From positions 5,280,001 through 5,344,000 of the forward strand of contig NC_080558.1 of NCBI RefSeq assembly GCF_030253575.1: a stretch of 64,000 bases of DNA, written 5' to 3'. How positions within the stretch are numbered: position 1 is the first letter of the stretch; every line of letters starts with the position of its first letter. The notes under the pieces were generated by a model that had not been told where the DNA came from, did not search any database, and was given only the letters and a program-made list of their open reading frames with translations. Positions 12,101 to 24,469 of this stretch are shown here, piece after piece. The translations under genes were made by a program, and so were the position numbers. The DNA is from Rhododendron vialii (lineage: Eukaryota; Streptophyta; Magnoliopsida; Ericales; Ericaceae).

Positions 12101-13009
12101 AACCCGTAGATTCATCACCTAAGAACAAATATTCACTATATAAGGCTTCCCTAAGAAGGAGGGGTTGTAAGTGGAGTGGTAGCCTAATGGTAGACACTAG
12201 ACATTTTCATGCACCAGACTAATGTTTGAAACACACTAATTACAGCTAATAATTAAGCCCTTTAAGAAAATACATATATACCCCATGGGTGGTCATTTTC
12301 GTAATTGACTGGTAGTTGGATGGAGACAAACCAATGGACCAATTACCAATTGTAATTGAGAAGTTAAAGTGATAGTTGTAAACAATAAAAGGGTCAAAAC
12401 AATTAACCAATAATATTGAAATTGGACATTTTATCAAAAGGGTATTACATGATTGAGGATTACAGGATTTTAGTTACTGTTGTTGTATTAATTGCATTTG
12501 TTTTTTTTCCTTTCTAAGTACTCTTGGTTCCTAAGAGTTGGTGGAGAGATATAGTTCTCTGCTATATATCACCAATGCCTTCTCTTGGGCCTGCGTCAGC
12601 TGGGCTGGCTCCCACATCGGAAGTTTGGGTATTGTGTGTGTGTATTTAAGGGGTCCATTATGCCTCTCTCTAGTCAGCAATTGCCTAGGTGAGTTGGTAT
12701 GTAGAATTACCCTCTTGCCCTCCTTCAAAAACCAATACCTTCATGTAGTTTATGTATCCGAGCAATTTTTGCCTTAGAGGATGCAATCTTGGACATCATT
12801 GGAAGCTCGTTTGTTTGTATGTATATGTACTTACGGTATGACGTTGGAGAGAGAGAGAGAGAGAGATTTATGGGTGGTAGCTAGGTATTGCTTCAAAGTT
12901 TGCTAAACATCATTGTATCGTAGAACTTAAATTGCACTCAAAGTGCCTTACACTTCTTAACTGAGAGTTCAGTGATGATGCATTTCTTTCACCTTTTACT
13001 CCCCCACAT

Positions 13010-13012
<3 letters not shown>
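9188..13012. other. Intergenic region without recognisable genes
   Basis: I see no conserved protein exon here on either strand. It contains AT-rich DNA, a short palindrome near 11552-11615 (gtccggattttaaaaa / ttttaaaaattcggac) and a (GA)n run at about 12846-12866. The last 150 bp before 13041 is presumably the ARPC2B promoter and leader. Confidence 0.5.

Positions 13013-13040
<28 letters not shown>
13013..13040 (+). repeat. (GA)n tract directly before the ARPC2B start codon
   Basis: About 28 bp of uninterrupted AG repeat ends at the base before the ATG at 13041, so it lies in the 5' UTR. The same placement of GA repeats is seen in both caleosin genes and, shorter, in the hnRNP gene. Confidence 0.85.
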
Positions 13041-13047
<7 letters not shown>

Positions 13048-16000
13048 TGCCAGGAATAGCATGCTTTGAGAGGGCATCCCCAGCACTGAAGGAGATTCTG
13101 CTCAAATTGCACCGGTGAGAATCGTTACTTCTGATTACATTCATCTTCTGGGAAATGGTACTAGGACACGACCCGTAGCACTCCAACCCATTAACCATCT
13201 CAAAATCACAAAACCTTTGTGTTAAGGAAATAGAGTCTCACATTGCTTGGAAGTGGAATGGGTAATCACTTAATAACATTTGAGACCTCTCCACTCATAG
13301 CCGGCCAATTGGCTTTGAGATGGACATAAAGTTTCCACATAGTATCAGAGCGGGGATGAGATGGATATAAAGTTTCTACACTTTGACTTGATGGTTAGGC
13401 TGGCTGTAAAACATGAACGGAAACATGCTACTGCATGCGCGCTCTAGGAACGACTAACATAATACATCTGTCTTTCCTGTCTTACCGCAGCTTATAAATC
13501 AACCAAATTGAATCACAGGCAGACTACGAAAAATTTCAGACAGTTTTAAAACCATTTTTATGAGCAGCGTTTTTTCTTTTTCGTGACAGTTCTGAAAAGC
13601 CTATGGAGCTTGATCATCACTTGCATGAATTTGGATCTGTCGAATATCACATTCAGGTAAGACTTTGCAATATCCTAACAGTACAATACTTTGATCTAAT
13701 CTTAGCATTCTAAATCGTATCCCTTTGCGGTTTGATTAATAGAGAGTACAAATGAACTCCCACAGTGACACATATAATCGAAGAATGGAGATACGAATAT
13801 TCAGGGGTTGCAGATTTTAAGATCAGTGTTGTAGAATGCTTTTTAGAAACCGTTTTCAAAAATAAAAACTCTCATTGTTGTCAATAATTTTAAGCATCAT
13901 GTCAAAAAAAAAAAAAAAAATTTAAAGCAGGAAGACGTATCCTGATGTTGAGGCCCAAAACCTTCGATCCCACTTTCTAAATGGGGATGAACTACTTGAT
14001 CAGAAATCCATTTCAAGGATTTGAATGCATCTTTTGATGGCTTTTTGAAAATGGGTTCTTTCCTAAATGAAATACCAGAAAGAAAGTAGTGATAGATGTT
14101 GCCGATGCAATTTTGCGAGAAGAGTTGCTGCAAACGTTAGTGTCTCAAATCATTTCACTTTTGACAAGAAGTTAGAACATGTCCACAAAAGAGAAGGGGC
14201 ATAATTTAAGCATGTATGTATTTTCTATAACGATGAAGCAATTTGCCACACGTTGCAATAATCAGACTGCTATTTCCATACCTTCTTTTAACAGTCTTCA
14301 GCATCGAATCAGTATAAGGCCTATTTATCGATATCAACCCCACTGCTCTCCCATGGTGGCCAGCTCTCATATGAGCTTCCACGCTCTTCTATCGAACTGG
14401 TGAAAGGACTGTGTTCTGATGCTGTGGAAATTGTTGAACCTGCAAGGGAAGGATATCAGCTTACTCTGGAACTTGATTTAACTAAAATTCCACATGGCAA
14501 AGGTACGTTCGTTTTGTTCACTCACTCTGTTCATGACCGTGACTACAAAAATATCAGTGTCCTGTTTGGATGATTTCTTTAGAAATAAAACAACTCTTTC
14601 ATTGACCATATTGCTGATTGTAAAGTACTTAATTAAGAAACTTTCTATTAACTATTAGGCATGATATATGATAAAACACAATTGCTGAAATGGAGCTTTC
14701 TAATAACTATTATGAGCCAGATTCGACTAAAAAGAAAACAAAAAAGTCAAGATGAATGGGCTGCCTGATTGCAATATTCAGGTCATACATGAAAGCAAAT
14801 AAAGTTAGAATGCTTCCATAGAGCGCTTATATCTGAAGACAATTAACCATTCGGAGAAAATATACACATAGAAAAAACAGTTTCCAATGTTTCGAATCTA
14901 ACTAACATTCCCAGCACAGAAAAAATGCCTAAAGATGATATGTGGAACCATCATATAGGATGCAAAGGAACTCATCATTTTTCACTAAAAAGGAGCAAGG
15001 GACAAACTCCTGATGGTTTGAATGACAGTATAACCTGTCAGTCAGTTGACAAACAAATCTACAGGCTATGCTAACCCGGTTGAAGGTAAAAGAGTATCAT
15101 AGTAGTATGCCAAGACGAAAATAACCAATAACAACAATGAAATGAACAGGTAATGAAAAACTAAACAACAACAGGAAAACCGAGAAAGACAGAGAAAAGG
15201 AAGAGAATCATAAACTGTAGATTACTCCAGCAGGAATATTTGTTCCAGCAAAATTATGCTATTGCGGGACAAAAACGATTTTTCTCCAAGCACTTATGCA
15301 GGTAAGGAAGTTCGATCAAAAGGCTTACGATTACATCATTGTCTTTGTATGTGTTTTCTTCCAGATTCTGTGAAGATCATCACACAAATTTCCACAGTCC
15401 AAGCAGTCATATTGAGCTCTCAACTGAAAGAACTGTTGAGGAATGTCAGTTCGCAGGATGCATCTCAAGGGAAGTACAAACCAATCAAGCTCGTTTATCA
15501 CCCAAGAGAGCCTTTCTTTGTCATCAAACAGGTATCTTTACGCTTTGGGAACAAATTTTTTAAGTTTACAAATTGAAAAACTTTTGGCATCTTGTTTCAA
15601 TTTCGGGCAATCTTTTTGACAAAAGTTGAACATCGAATTGAAGATACAAACTTTGATTAGCAAATATTATTCAAATTTGGAATGACCAAATACCATCATA
15701 AAAAGACGTATATCAAAGAAAAATGCAATGTACGAGCTTTAAGGATCAACAACCGCAACTTTTTAGCTTCCAATCTGTACAAATGATTCTGAACATAAAT
15801 TTCTGCAATGTAATTGCCTTGATGGAACTGAGTGTGTTTGTTTGACAGCCAGCAAAAATTACTGCAGTTTTCCCGATGCGTTTTAAAGAAAATACAGACG
15901 TCATAATAGCGACAGCCTTCTTTCAGGTTAGTAGCCTTGAGACATAGATATTAATTTTCATAACATCGAAATAATATCTTCGAGTACTCTAAAAACAATA

Positions 16001-17413
16001 GAATTATTTTGGCAGGAACTAATGGATGTGGGAAGTTCGGAAGCATGGGCTAAAGCACCTCATTGCACCTGGTCCCCCATTCCACCTCCTGAGCTAAGAG
16101 GAGAACTCCTTGAAGATTTGAGTACTAATGGAGGGTTTGTCACTTTCGGTATCTACTTATCCTACCATATGCAAACATCATGTCAAGTATTTTTCGACCA
16201 CTTCTAGCCGTGCAAGAAAAAGAATAAACACAGACAACCAGAAGGCACAAATACTCGAAACAAAACCACAACCCAAATGATAAGCATAGATCCATCTTTA
16301 ACCGTGTCTGGTGACTAAATATGAATTTTGTATCAGTGCTGTTTTTCCAAAATATACATATGTACATACGTACACATATATTATACACACATACACACAC
16401 ATATTTATATATCAGAAGCCCGATCAAGATGCAAAACACTAACCCAAAGCATAATCAATTGAAGTTTCTTTAACCACGTTTCGAAACAAATCTCAAATCT
16501 TAAAACAGCACTTTTTCAGAAAAGAAAGCATGTTCACACAATGCACCCAAAGCGTAAGGCAATAGATCCATCTTCGACCAAGTTCTGTATCAGAGCATGA
16601 ATTTTGAAGCAGCGCTTCATTTAACACATTCACAACGCTTGAATTGGGCTTTGTCTAATACCAATGTGGTGGACATATGCACAGATATTTCTTCGCGTCA
16701 TGTTGAAGGCAAAAGGCTAGACAAGACCGTATGGAGCCTACTAAACTTCAATGCTTTTGTAAAATATCATGTCAAGGTAACATATCTCTGATCTATCTAT
16801 CATCAAGCACTGAATTGTCCTATGGTTTAAAGCTGATGAGACTGGAAAACAGTGCACCAGGAGTTTCATACAGAGGAGGATGAGAAGCCGTTTAGAAAGT
16901 TTGGTTCAGGTGATGCACCTTAAAACTGTCATCGCAGTGGTTGATTCTTTCGATTTTCTGCAAGCACAATAAGCCAATGCTTTGATCATATTAAGGGAAA
17001 ACTTATCCAATGGTTTTTTTTTTTTTTTCCTCATTATTACGTGTTTATTTTTCCAATTTCCAGGTGCTGCATAAGGAAAATCTAAAGGATGAGCAGATTG
17101 TAAAGAAGGTCAAAGGTATTCATTCGAACATTTGGATCTCAAATAAGATGACAATTGACAAACACAAAGTGCAATATCTAAGAACAGTACAGTTTCTAAC
17201 CATGGGCAAATTTGGTTTGATGCAGGAGTTAGGAGCATGAGGAAACTTTTCAGTTTCTCAAAACCCAAAATGATAAGAAGAAGATGTAATTTTGCCAATA
17301 AGCTCAAGAGAATCCGCTCCAGAGTTAAAATACGTTGGTTAAGTCGTTTTCGTCGACGATGGCTGTCAATCTCCAAGTGTTCTTCTGTGAGGGGATATCA
17401 AAAGCTGGACTAG
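13041..17413 (+). CDS. ARPC2B: Actin-related protein 2/3 complex subunit 2B
   Basis: Ten exons: 13041-13114, 13590-13656, 14295-14502, 15365-15531, 15849-15926, 16016-16148, 16685-16776, 16853-16909, 17064-17115, 17226-17413. They join in frame to 371 residues. ARPC2 (p34) is a core subunit of the Arp2/3 complex, which nucleates branched actin filaments in the cytoplasm. Family landmarks are ACFERASPALKEILLKL at the N-terminus, STPLL, QAVILSSQLKELL, PIKLVYHPREPFFV, ITAVFPMRFKENTDV, CTWSPIPPPELRGE and HVEGKRLDKTVWSLLNF. The C-terminus is a long arginine-rich tail (about residues 320-355) ending YQKLD, as in plant ARPC2B rather than the shorter ARPC2A. The start is chosen at MEMPGIACFERAS; a start two codons later is also possible. 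All splice sites are GT-AG and I see no disabling change. Confidence 0.93.
13220..13380 (+). mobile_element. Deleted TRIM retrotransposon in ARPC2B intron 1
   Basis: A 120-bp LTR (13220-13339, TGTTAAGGAAATAG to TTTCCACA) is followed by a primer-binding site tagtatcagagc (initiator-Met tRNA type), then only the last 20-odd bases of a second LTR (ataaagtttctaca). The whole is flanked by the 5-bp duplication ctttg (13215-13219, 13381-13385). It is the same family as the intact element at 42995-43375. Confidence 0.85.
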
Positions 17414-18240
17414 TTTTCTTTTACCCTCAAGAACAATATACCGTCGATTGCAGTTAAAACTTCCCCATTTGATTGGGACACATGGATCGGTTAGGTTTGG
17501 TTTGCAGTTATAACTTCATCAACATCATAGTATGAATTGTGGACTCTATAATGTACATATGATGAACTACATTTTGTCGACTCCCACGAAACCTTAAACG
17601 TCTCCGCATATGACTTAGCAACATAAACATGCCAACCATTTCTGTACATCATGTTTTCTGGTCAATTGTGAATGACCATGAATAGGGAGGAAAAAGCAAA
17701 TTCCTAACACAAATTCTAAATCGAACCACGTCTGCTGCAGGCGGGCGGATGGAGATAATTCGCAGATTGCTCCGTACAAATTTACAATGGAAAAAAAAAA
17801 AACTCCTGTTTGTTGTAGGGTTCAGGAGATGCAGGAGATTTTGCTCACGTCCTGCTTTAATAGGCTGGTAACTAGATCAACGTGTTATTTCCCATTGGGT
17901 TTTGTACATCATGGACACTTCTCAGAATAGGAATTGATATATCTACAATCCTTGACCTTCGATCAGTTAAAGACAGAAAAACACCCACATGAAACTTCTG
18001 GTTCGAGACAAATTCATTTAAGTATATTTTTTTGATAACTTAGGTGACCTAGTTAGGTTATGCGCATCTCGACTATATACAATTTTTTTTTTTCAAATTA
18101 TCTCATTCATTGTAAAAACATGTTCAGTACAAGTTGTGATGAACATCATATAATAGGAACTGGCATAAACAATAAACAAACCAACCAACCCATGTCGTGG
18201 TTGAAGTTTCCACGTATTGGCTCCGACTACGGCAGCAGGG

Positions 18241-18254
18241 GAGAGAGAGAGAGA

Positions 18255-18285
<31 letters not shown>
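18241..18285. repeat. (GA)n followed by a 29-base guanine run
   Basis: A GA repeat (18241-18256) runs directly into 29 consecutive G (18257-18285). Just after it come imperfect repeats of a unit like ctggccgcaaacgtttgta (about 18290-18380). Confidence 0.85.
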
Positions 18286-19521
18286 TAACTCTGGCCTGGA
18301 CGCAAACTTTGGTATACTGGCCGTAAACGTTTGTACTCAGGACGCAATCTTTTTTATTCTGGCCGCAAACGTTTGTATAAAATCGTTTTTGTCTGTAGTG
18401 ATTTTTTGTTGTATGGAGACAAATAATTCAAAAAAAATAGATGCAAAAACTAACAAAGGCAAAAATTTGTTGAATAGAGACAAAAATTAATCCAAAAGGA
18501 TTATTAAGCCAATCTGCTACCTGGTACTTTTTTCTTTATTATTGTTCATGAAAACCAAAAGCCAGAATCGAAAAATAAGCCAACGGACGAGCGAATACTA
18601 ACTCATTTATGTGCTTATAATATAAGGAGCCGCGTTATATACAAAATATGTTTATTTTTATTAACTAAACATTCTCGTGCATTATTTTCAAAACTTTATA
18701 TTGATTTTAAAATTTAAGCGAGATCCTTAAATCGATGCAATTCTTTTTAAAACTATACTTTATTTGTTATCAGTGACAAAAAATAATATTTGCACTCTAC
18801 TTTCTTATTAATGCACTTCAAAATTTTGCTTGTAGTTATTGTACTGTATGTAATTTTAAGCATTAAAAGACAAACTTATAAGTGCATTTACAGAAAATAT
18901 GGAGTGCAAAAATAATTACTTGAAACCGAAACTGAACAGAGATCTAATTCAACTGAACTGCATTACTACTAAAACTGACCAAATTTAACAAAAAATGGTC
19001 CGGTCTAGTCGGTTGGTTGGTTTGATTTTCCGATCAAAACTTTCATCCACATTCGGAACCATTCAATGCACGTGAATTCCACACGTTAGATAAGACGATT
19101 GTGGAAGATATTCGCAGCTGGGTTGTGTCGAGAGAGTGGGCTTTTAGTTGGTGTAACAGAGCCAATAAGCCATCAACAAAGTAGCTAGCGCATTGGATTG
19201 CTAGCATGTGTAGAGATAGGACTTTTACTTACTTCGGGTTGTATTCTGCCCATTTTAGATGTTGTTTTGTGTAGAGACTTGTCATTGTAATGCTTGTTGA
19301 ATACATTGACATTTTAAAAAAAAAGAAAAGAAAAGATATGAGACTCATACATTGACGTTGGAGCTGATTTTTACAGAGTCCCATAAAAATAATATTCAAA
19401 AATTTATGAACATTTTTCGAGATTTTTATAGGACCCAGAATAGGTCCAAATGCGTTTTTTCTTGTGTGATTCCCTGCAAATCTTCCTTGCAATTAAAAGT
19501 TCCATTATATGTATAGAACCA

Positions 19522-19874
19522 GTCCACCCACACAGACAAAAGTGCACAGATTTTTTTATGGGGCCCACCACGGATCCTACACAAATGATCCGAACCGTTC
19601 ATTAAATGTAAAACACTTTTTCAAGGGTCCTTACCAAAAATCAGCTCAATCCAATACCTATAAATTCTCGACCCAATTATCTAATTTTTCATTAAGATTT
19701 CAAGAAAATGAAAAGTTAAATAATTGGATCTAACACCTATAAGTATCGTATTAAGATGATTTTTCACAGGGACCTTTGAAAAAGTGGTTTACATTCAATG
19801 AACGGCTTGGATTATTTGTGTGGGACCCGTGGTGGGCCCCACAAAAAAATCTGTGCACATAATGTCTGTGTGGA
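19522..19874. mobile_element. Foldback MITE
   Basis: The ends are inverted: gtccacccacacagac...gtgcacagattttttt on the left matches the reverse complement of the right end (aaaaaaatctgtgcac...gtctgtgtggac), continuing through ggggcccaccac and the aacggttcat-like arms. The structure has arms of over 100 bp and no coding capacity. Confidence 0.75.
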
Positions 19875-20932
19875 CAGATTTTCTGATATGTAATATATAT
19901 GTGTGAATCTTTGCACTTCGCCTTCTATATCGGTAACCTTTTCGACGCGTGTATCAAGAATGGCAGTCAGAACTTTCTTCCTCTTGAGTCTTGACATGGA
20001 CATGGACGGTTGAAATCTCAGGGCTCCCATTTCAGCGGAGTGGCCGCTGGGCGTGGTTGTTGTAGAGTTTCCAACCAGCCATTTTCCAAACACGAGGTCC
20101 ACATGATGCATTCCAACCAGCCATTTACTACGAAGGTTATTTTGGCACATTTCTGACCAAAGCCTCATTTTGGAAATTCCCATGTATGACTAAGCCAAAA
20201 TGTTTGCGGTCTAGGACTATCACATCATTTTTTTAATTCGGCCCGGGCTGCATTTCTAGTAGTAATTTTTTTTTTTTGCCTTCGAACTAACTGCAAAAGA
20301 CAACTCGTTTCCACTAAAAATATCGTTTAGTTCATTTAATTAGAGAACATGACTTGTCTTGAATGGTGGAAAAGAAGGTGCAAAATATTGAAAATACCGT
20401 CGAGTCAAATAGTGAAAACTTAGATGAGAGGTAGTGAAAAGTCTAAGATTGACTACCTTTCTACCTCTCTAAATTCACGTAAATATATAAACATCCTCAT
20501 CATACTCAAACGTTCCGATAAGTTACCCGAAGACCCGATGCGGATCCCACAAGTTGAAGAGGAAGCCACTGGAAGGGCAGATTCAGATTGTTCTCCTAAT
20601 GAAATAAAATGAAGACCGTGAGGAAAAGAAATTATTCAAGTAAAATACGCGTTTGAATGGAAAAAAAAAAAAATCAGAAAAACAAAAATCCAAGAAAGCC
20701 ACCAGCGGTTCAGCACATGTGTGGTCCTGAATCCTCCTTCGAAATCTCTCACAACACCAACCAAATAAAAAGCCCAAAAGGACCCTCAAAATTCCACCAC
20801 CACAAACTCATATCCCTTCCCACCAAAAACCACCGCAACAAAGTCCAGAAGGAACTAAAGAAAGAAGAAAACCCACCACCGCTGCGGCCGCCGCCACCTC
20901 TGATTAGTGAGGTCCTTTTTAGTGAATCTTCA

Positions 20933-21874
20933 ATGGCGGCTTCGATTTCTGTGAATGGGTTCACAGGAGGTTGGTCCTCCGTCTACCGTGGAAGTCGGGG
21001 AACTTCCATGTGGGGGGAGGACTACGCCACGTCGGCCCCAACCCAAGTCAGGGTTGGGAAGAAGCCGACGAGGCTAGTACCGATGATGAAGAACGTGAAC
21101 GAAGGGAAAGGTGTTTTCGCGCCGATCGTCGTCGTGACGCGTAATCTCATCGGGAGGAAGAGGTTCAATCAGCTCAGAGGCAAAGCAATTGCCCTGCACT
21201 CTCAGGTACACTGCCCACCCCTTTCATGCGGTTTCTCATTTCATGCTTTTGTAACACAATAAATAATACTATCAACATACAAACATGCAAGATTCTCTTC
21301 TATTAATTTTGGCACTCTTAAATTTGTCACACTGACTCAACACACTCCTCCGTCGTCAGATTAGACCTCGAGATTCGTGTATTTTGAGAATCCCAATACA
21401 TCTTTATAGGAGTACGAGATTCCCTTCACATCGTGTGGTATTTGAGGAGTGAGTTTTATTCCATATTGGATCCTGGCCAAAACTCACATGTGATCTTAGC
21501 TTTAGTCTTGACATAGGTCTCATAGGGTTGAGTACTACAGATAGTGATTAGTGGTGTGGTGCGACGGGGCAATATTCCCCTTAAGTGCGCACACAAGAAA
21601 AAAAGTATGTCAAGATTCTCCGCGTATCATCAGCTATAAGAGTGAAGTGTATCGAGACAGGAGCACATATACACTTTGAGGATCTTGGCTAAAAAAGTCA
21701 TTTTTTCTGTGTTTGTTTTTTGGTCTAACTATTTGCCTTCTGTGTTCCCTTTCCTTTGTGAATTCTCAGGTGATTACTGAATTCTGCAAAACAATAGGAG
21801 CAGATGCAAAGCAAAGACAAGGACTGATTCGACTTGCCAAGAAGAACGGAGAGAGGCTCGGATTCCTTGCTTGA
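20933..21874 (+). CDS. PGR5: PROTON GRADIENT REGULATION 5, chloroplast thylakoid
   Basis: Two exons, 20933-21205 and 21770-21874, phase 0, 125 residues. PGR5 acts with PGRL1 in antimycin-sensitive cyclic electron flow around photosystem I and protects photosystem I under fluctuating light. Residues 1 to about 45 look like a plastid transit peptide (serine-, glycine- and arginine-rich). The mature part carries the family-diagnostic VPMMKNVNEGKGVFAPIVVV, RNLIGRKRFNQLRGKAIALHSQ, then VITEFCKTIGADAKQRQGLI and ends KKNGERLGFLA. The glycine of the C-terminal RLGF, altered in the classic Arabidopsis pgr5-1 mutant as I recall it, is present. The frame stays open upstream to an ATG at 20657, but homology begins at 20933. 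Confidence 0.95.
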
Positions 21875-23114
21875 TTCGAAAGCTCATGAAATTGTTCATC
21901 TTTCTGTTGTCAAAATCAGAATTAATTCTCTTGTAGCATATAGTTCCAGTGACTCCAGACACATACTCTGTTACTTGGAATGTAAACTAGATTGATCCCT
22001 AGTATGCACCTCACATCCTTCAGTCCTCTGTATTACTATTTTGCTTACTGGGTTTGACTCACCTTCATCACTCATGAACCTTTCCTGTTCCAAATTAAAG
22101 AAATACGATAAGATTGTCTATCGAATCTGATGGAGGCGAGAGCATTATGCACCACGTACATAACCTTTTGTGTTTCAGTCTCGTTAGGCTTGTGCAATGA
22201 CAAGATATATAGTTAGTCACGGAAAAACAATCGAGAGTAATGGCTACCTACATGTTGTCGCTCTCTCCACGACACAAGAGAACCATAACAGGCAACCAGC
22301 CAAGCGCTCTAATCGCAGCACATATCGAATTTGGACAATTGGATTGCTGTGTCGTAAATCTTGCAGAGTAGATTAACCGACGCCATGATCAAGAACAAAT
22401 AGAAAACTGCACATTATAGACCCAAAGAAGCATCTCACAATCAGATCACTTCACTTGACACAATGCAGCAGAAACAAGCACACCAATGGGAATAGTTGTG
22501 CGATCTAGTGTTTGTCACAAGTTAGCGGCTGAAAGTAGAGAGCTCGAAGATCAATTAAGAGGCGTTTAAGTGTTGTGTCGACTTTTCGCTGATCTTTCCT
22601 TTTTTAGAATCCTCCTGATTAAAGAAAAGCAGCAAGGAGATGGCACTGTATAACAGATGATGCCCATGATACTGAAACTTACACGAAAGCTGTAAGAGAT
22701 CTCATCAGTGACCTCAATAATGTTCTTCCACTTCCTCACAATACTCATCCTCATATCCACGATAATAGTAATGTTAGATTTTCTTGGAGGGTTCTAACCT
22801 AAAACCAATGAGCTGTGGAGTAGTCTTTAGAATATTTTAGATAGTTTAGATGAGCGATGTGGGATAAAGTCTAACACTTTCCTTCACGTGCCGTCCCTTC
22901 GCGTGCAACTCGAATAGACGTGGAGGTAGGAGTTGAAAAGATAAGAAGATTTGACTTGAGCGACGGACACTCGATCATGTGAGGTGTGTGAATATGGATG
23001 CTTTTGTTGCAAGATAAAATTATTCAGTCCCACCTTTCTGTAAACTGTCCGAGTTGCTCGAGCACATTTTATAATCCCGTATGGGACAACAATCGGACTA
23101 CAAATAGAGGGTAA
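21875..23114. other. PGR5 downstream region; no further gene
   Basis: The first few hundred bases are the PGR5 3' UTR. No other exon recognised. A TRIM-like LTR lies at 22772-22876. Confidence 0.45.
22772..22876 (-). mobile_element. TRIM-like LTR with polypurine tract (minus orientation)
   Basis: The segment starts TGTTAGAT and ends GTCTAACA (105 bp). Immediately after it, the plus strand reads ctttccttcac, which on the minus strand is a polypurine tract in front of the LTR. No second LTR and no target duplication were found, so it is a fragment. Confidence 0.45.
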
Positions 23115-23340
23115 ATCAACAAATATCCAAGAGATATTACCTTGTTTGGTTTTCATTTTTGAAAGTTATTTTTGATGTAATGAGTGATAATAAATAGAGA
23201 GAGAGAGAAAAAGATAGAGAAACGTTAAGAGAGAAAAATGAAATGAGATGAGAGTTGAACAAGGTCATGAGATGTGACCTTCCATTCTTTACGTCTTTTC
23301 ACTTTAGTACGTGTTTCCTGTATTCTTTTCGTCAAACAGA

Positions 23341-23735
23341 AATGCTAGGGGTACATCAAATTCCGTACAGAAATCGCGTACAGATATATTTTAAGTCCGT
23401 CTCGGGTCTTATAAAGATGATCAGAGCTGTTCAGTTTGTTCAAAATATATTGTTCAAGATCCCTATAAAAAATCATCTCAATCTGATATCGGTAAGGGCG
23501 TTTAAAAATCATACAACTTTGCTTTAGAATTTGACTTGAATTTTTGAAGCAAAGTTGAATATTTCGTAAAGGCTCTTACCGGTATTGGATTGAGATGATT
23601 TTTTACAGGTACCTTAAACAATATATTTTGAACAAAATGAACGGCTCTAATCATCTTTGTAAAACTCGAAATGGGCCCAAAATGGATCTGCATGCAGCTG
23701 TTGTACGTGGGTTCATGTAACTGTAGCACAACTGT
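23341..23735. mobile_element. Foldback element specific to duplication copy 1
   Basis: Two arms of about 160 bp meet near 23535: agatgatcagagctgttca / tgaacggctctaatcatct, aaaaaatcatctcaatctga / ttggattgagatgatttttt. The corresponding place in copy 2 has no such palindrome. It resembles the element at 19522-19874 (agatgatttttnacagg, aatgaacggct). Confidence 0.7.
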
Positions 23736-23873
23736 CCATCAAATCCTATAAAATTTCCCATACAGCAATTTCAAGAATTCAGTGAGTAAAGGACGAAAAT
23801 TGATTGTTTGTTGTTGAAAAGTTACCGTAGAAGGCTGAAATATTCAGCTTGTTTTTTTCATTAGAGCATCTTC

Positions 23874-24469
23874 AATAGTCTCAAACACATTCTAGTCAAT
23901 TTGTCTAAAAAAAGTGTCATTTTCTACTTTAACCAGAATTTTTTCACTCCCCAACAGCCTAGCTTTAAGGATATTCGATCAATTAAATATACACATATAT
24001 ACACAATATGATATGTATATATACAATATATACACAGGCAACAGAGGTACACAAATCTGACAAAATTTCAGCCTCGCCGGAAAATCCCAACCCCAGCCCA
24101 TCGGAATCTGAATCTGACCAACTGCAGCTCGCCGAAATCCGACATATCACAGCTCGTCGGAATCTTACCAACCATAGCTCGCCGGAATCTTACCAACCAT
24201 AGCTCGCCGGATCTGACCCCAAGGATTGCTGAAACAAACCCCACCAGAATCCGACCGCTCACCGAAGCCAACGACGGCGACAACAACGAAGCGGACACTT
24301 AAGGGGGCGGGCGGGCGGACTCAAGGCAAGGCTTCCGTGGTGACGAGGTACTGTAGCAAATGGGGTTTTGACGAGTTCAGCCACGAGACTGTTGGGTGTT
24401 GGTTTTGAGCCATCGGCTCGTCGGATCAGGCGAGAAGGAGGATCAGACGAGGCCATTGGAGATGCTCTT
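23874..24469. mobile_element. PIF/Harbinger-like MITE with internal tandem repeats
   Basis: Ends are gagcatcttcaatag and the inverted ccattggagatgctc, flanked by TTA on both sides (3-bp duplication typical of PIF/Harbinger). Inside, about 24085-24215, a roughly 28-bp unit (accatagctcgccggaatct) repeats about five times. Absent from copy 2. Confidence 0.75.

Larger units (their letters stand above)
17414..20932. other. Intergenic region between ARPC2B and PGR5
   Basis: No gene recognised. It holds a 29-base G run, a palindromic element (19522-19874), and AT-rich DNA. Sequence after about 20600 is the likely PGR5 promoter and leader. Confidence 0.5.

Noticed and set aside
12160-12230. tRNA-like or SINE-like segment (tagcctaatggtagac ... 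aatgtttgaaacac)
   Set aside because: Weak A and B box resemblance only; no acceptor stem, tail or target duplication seen.
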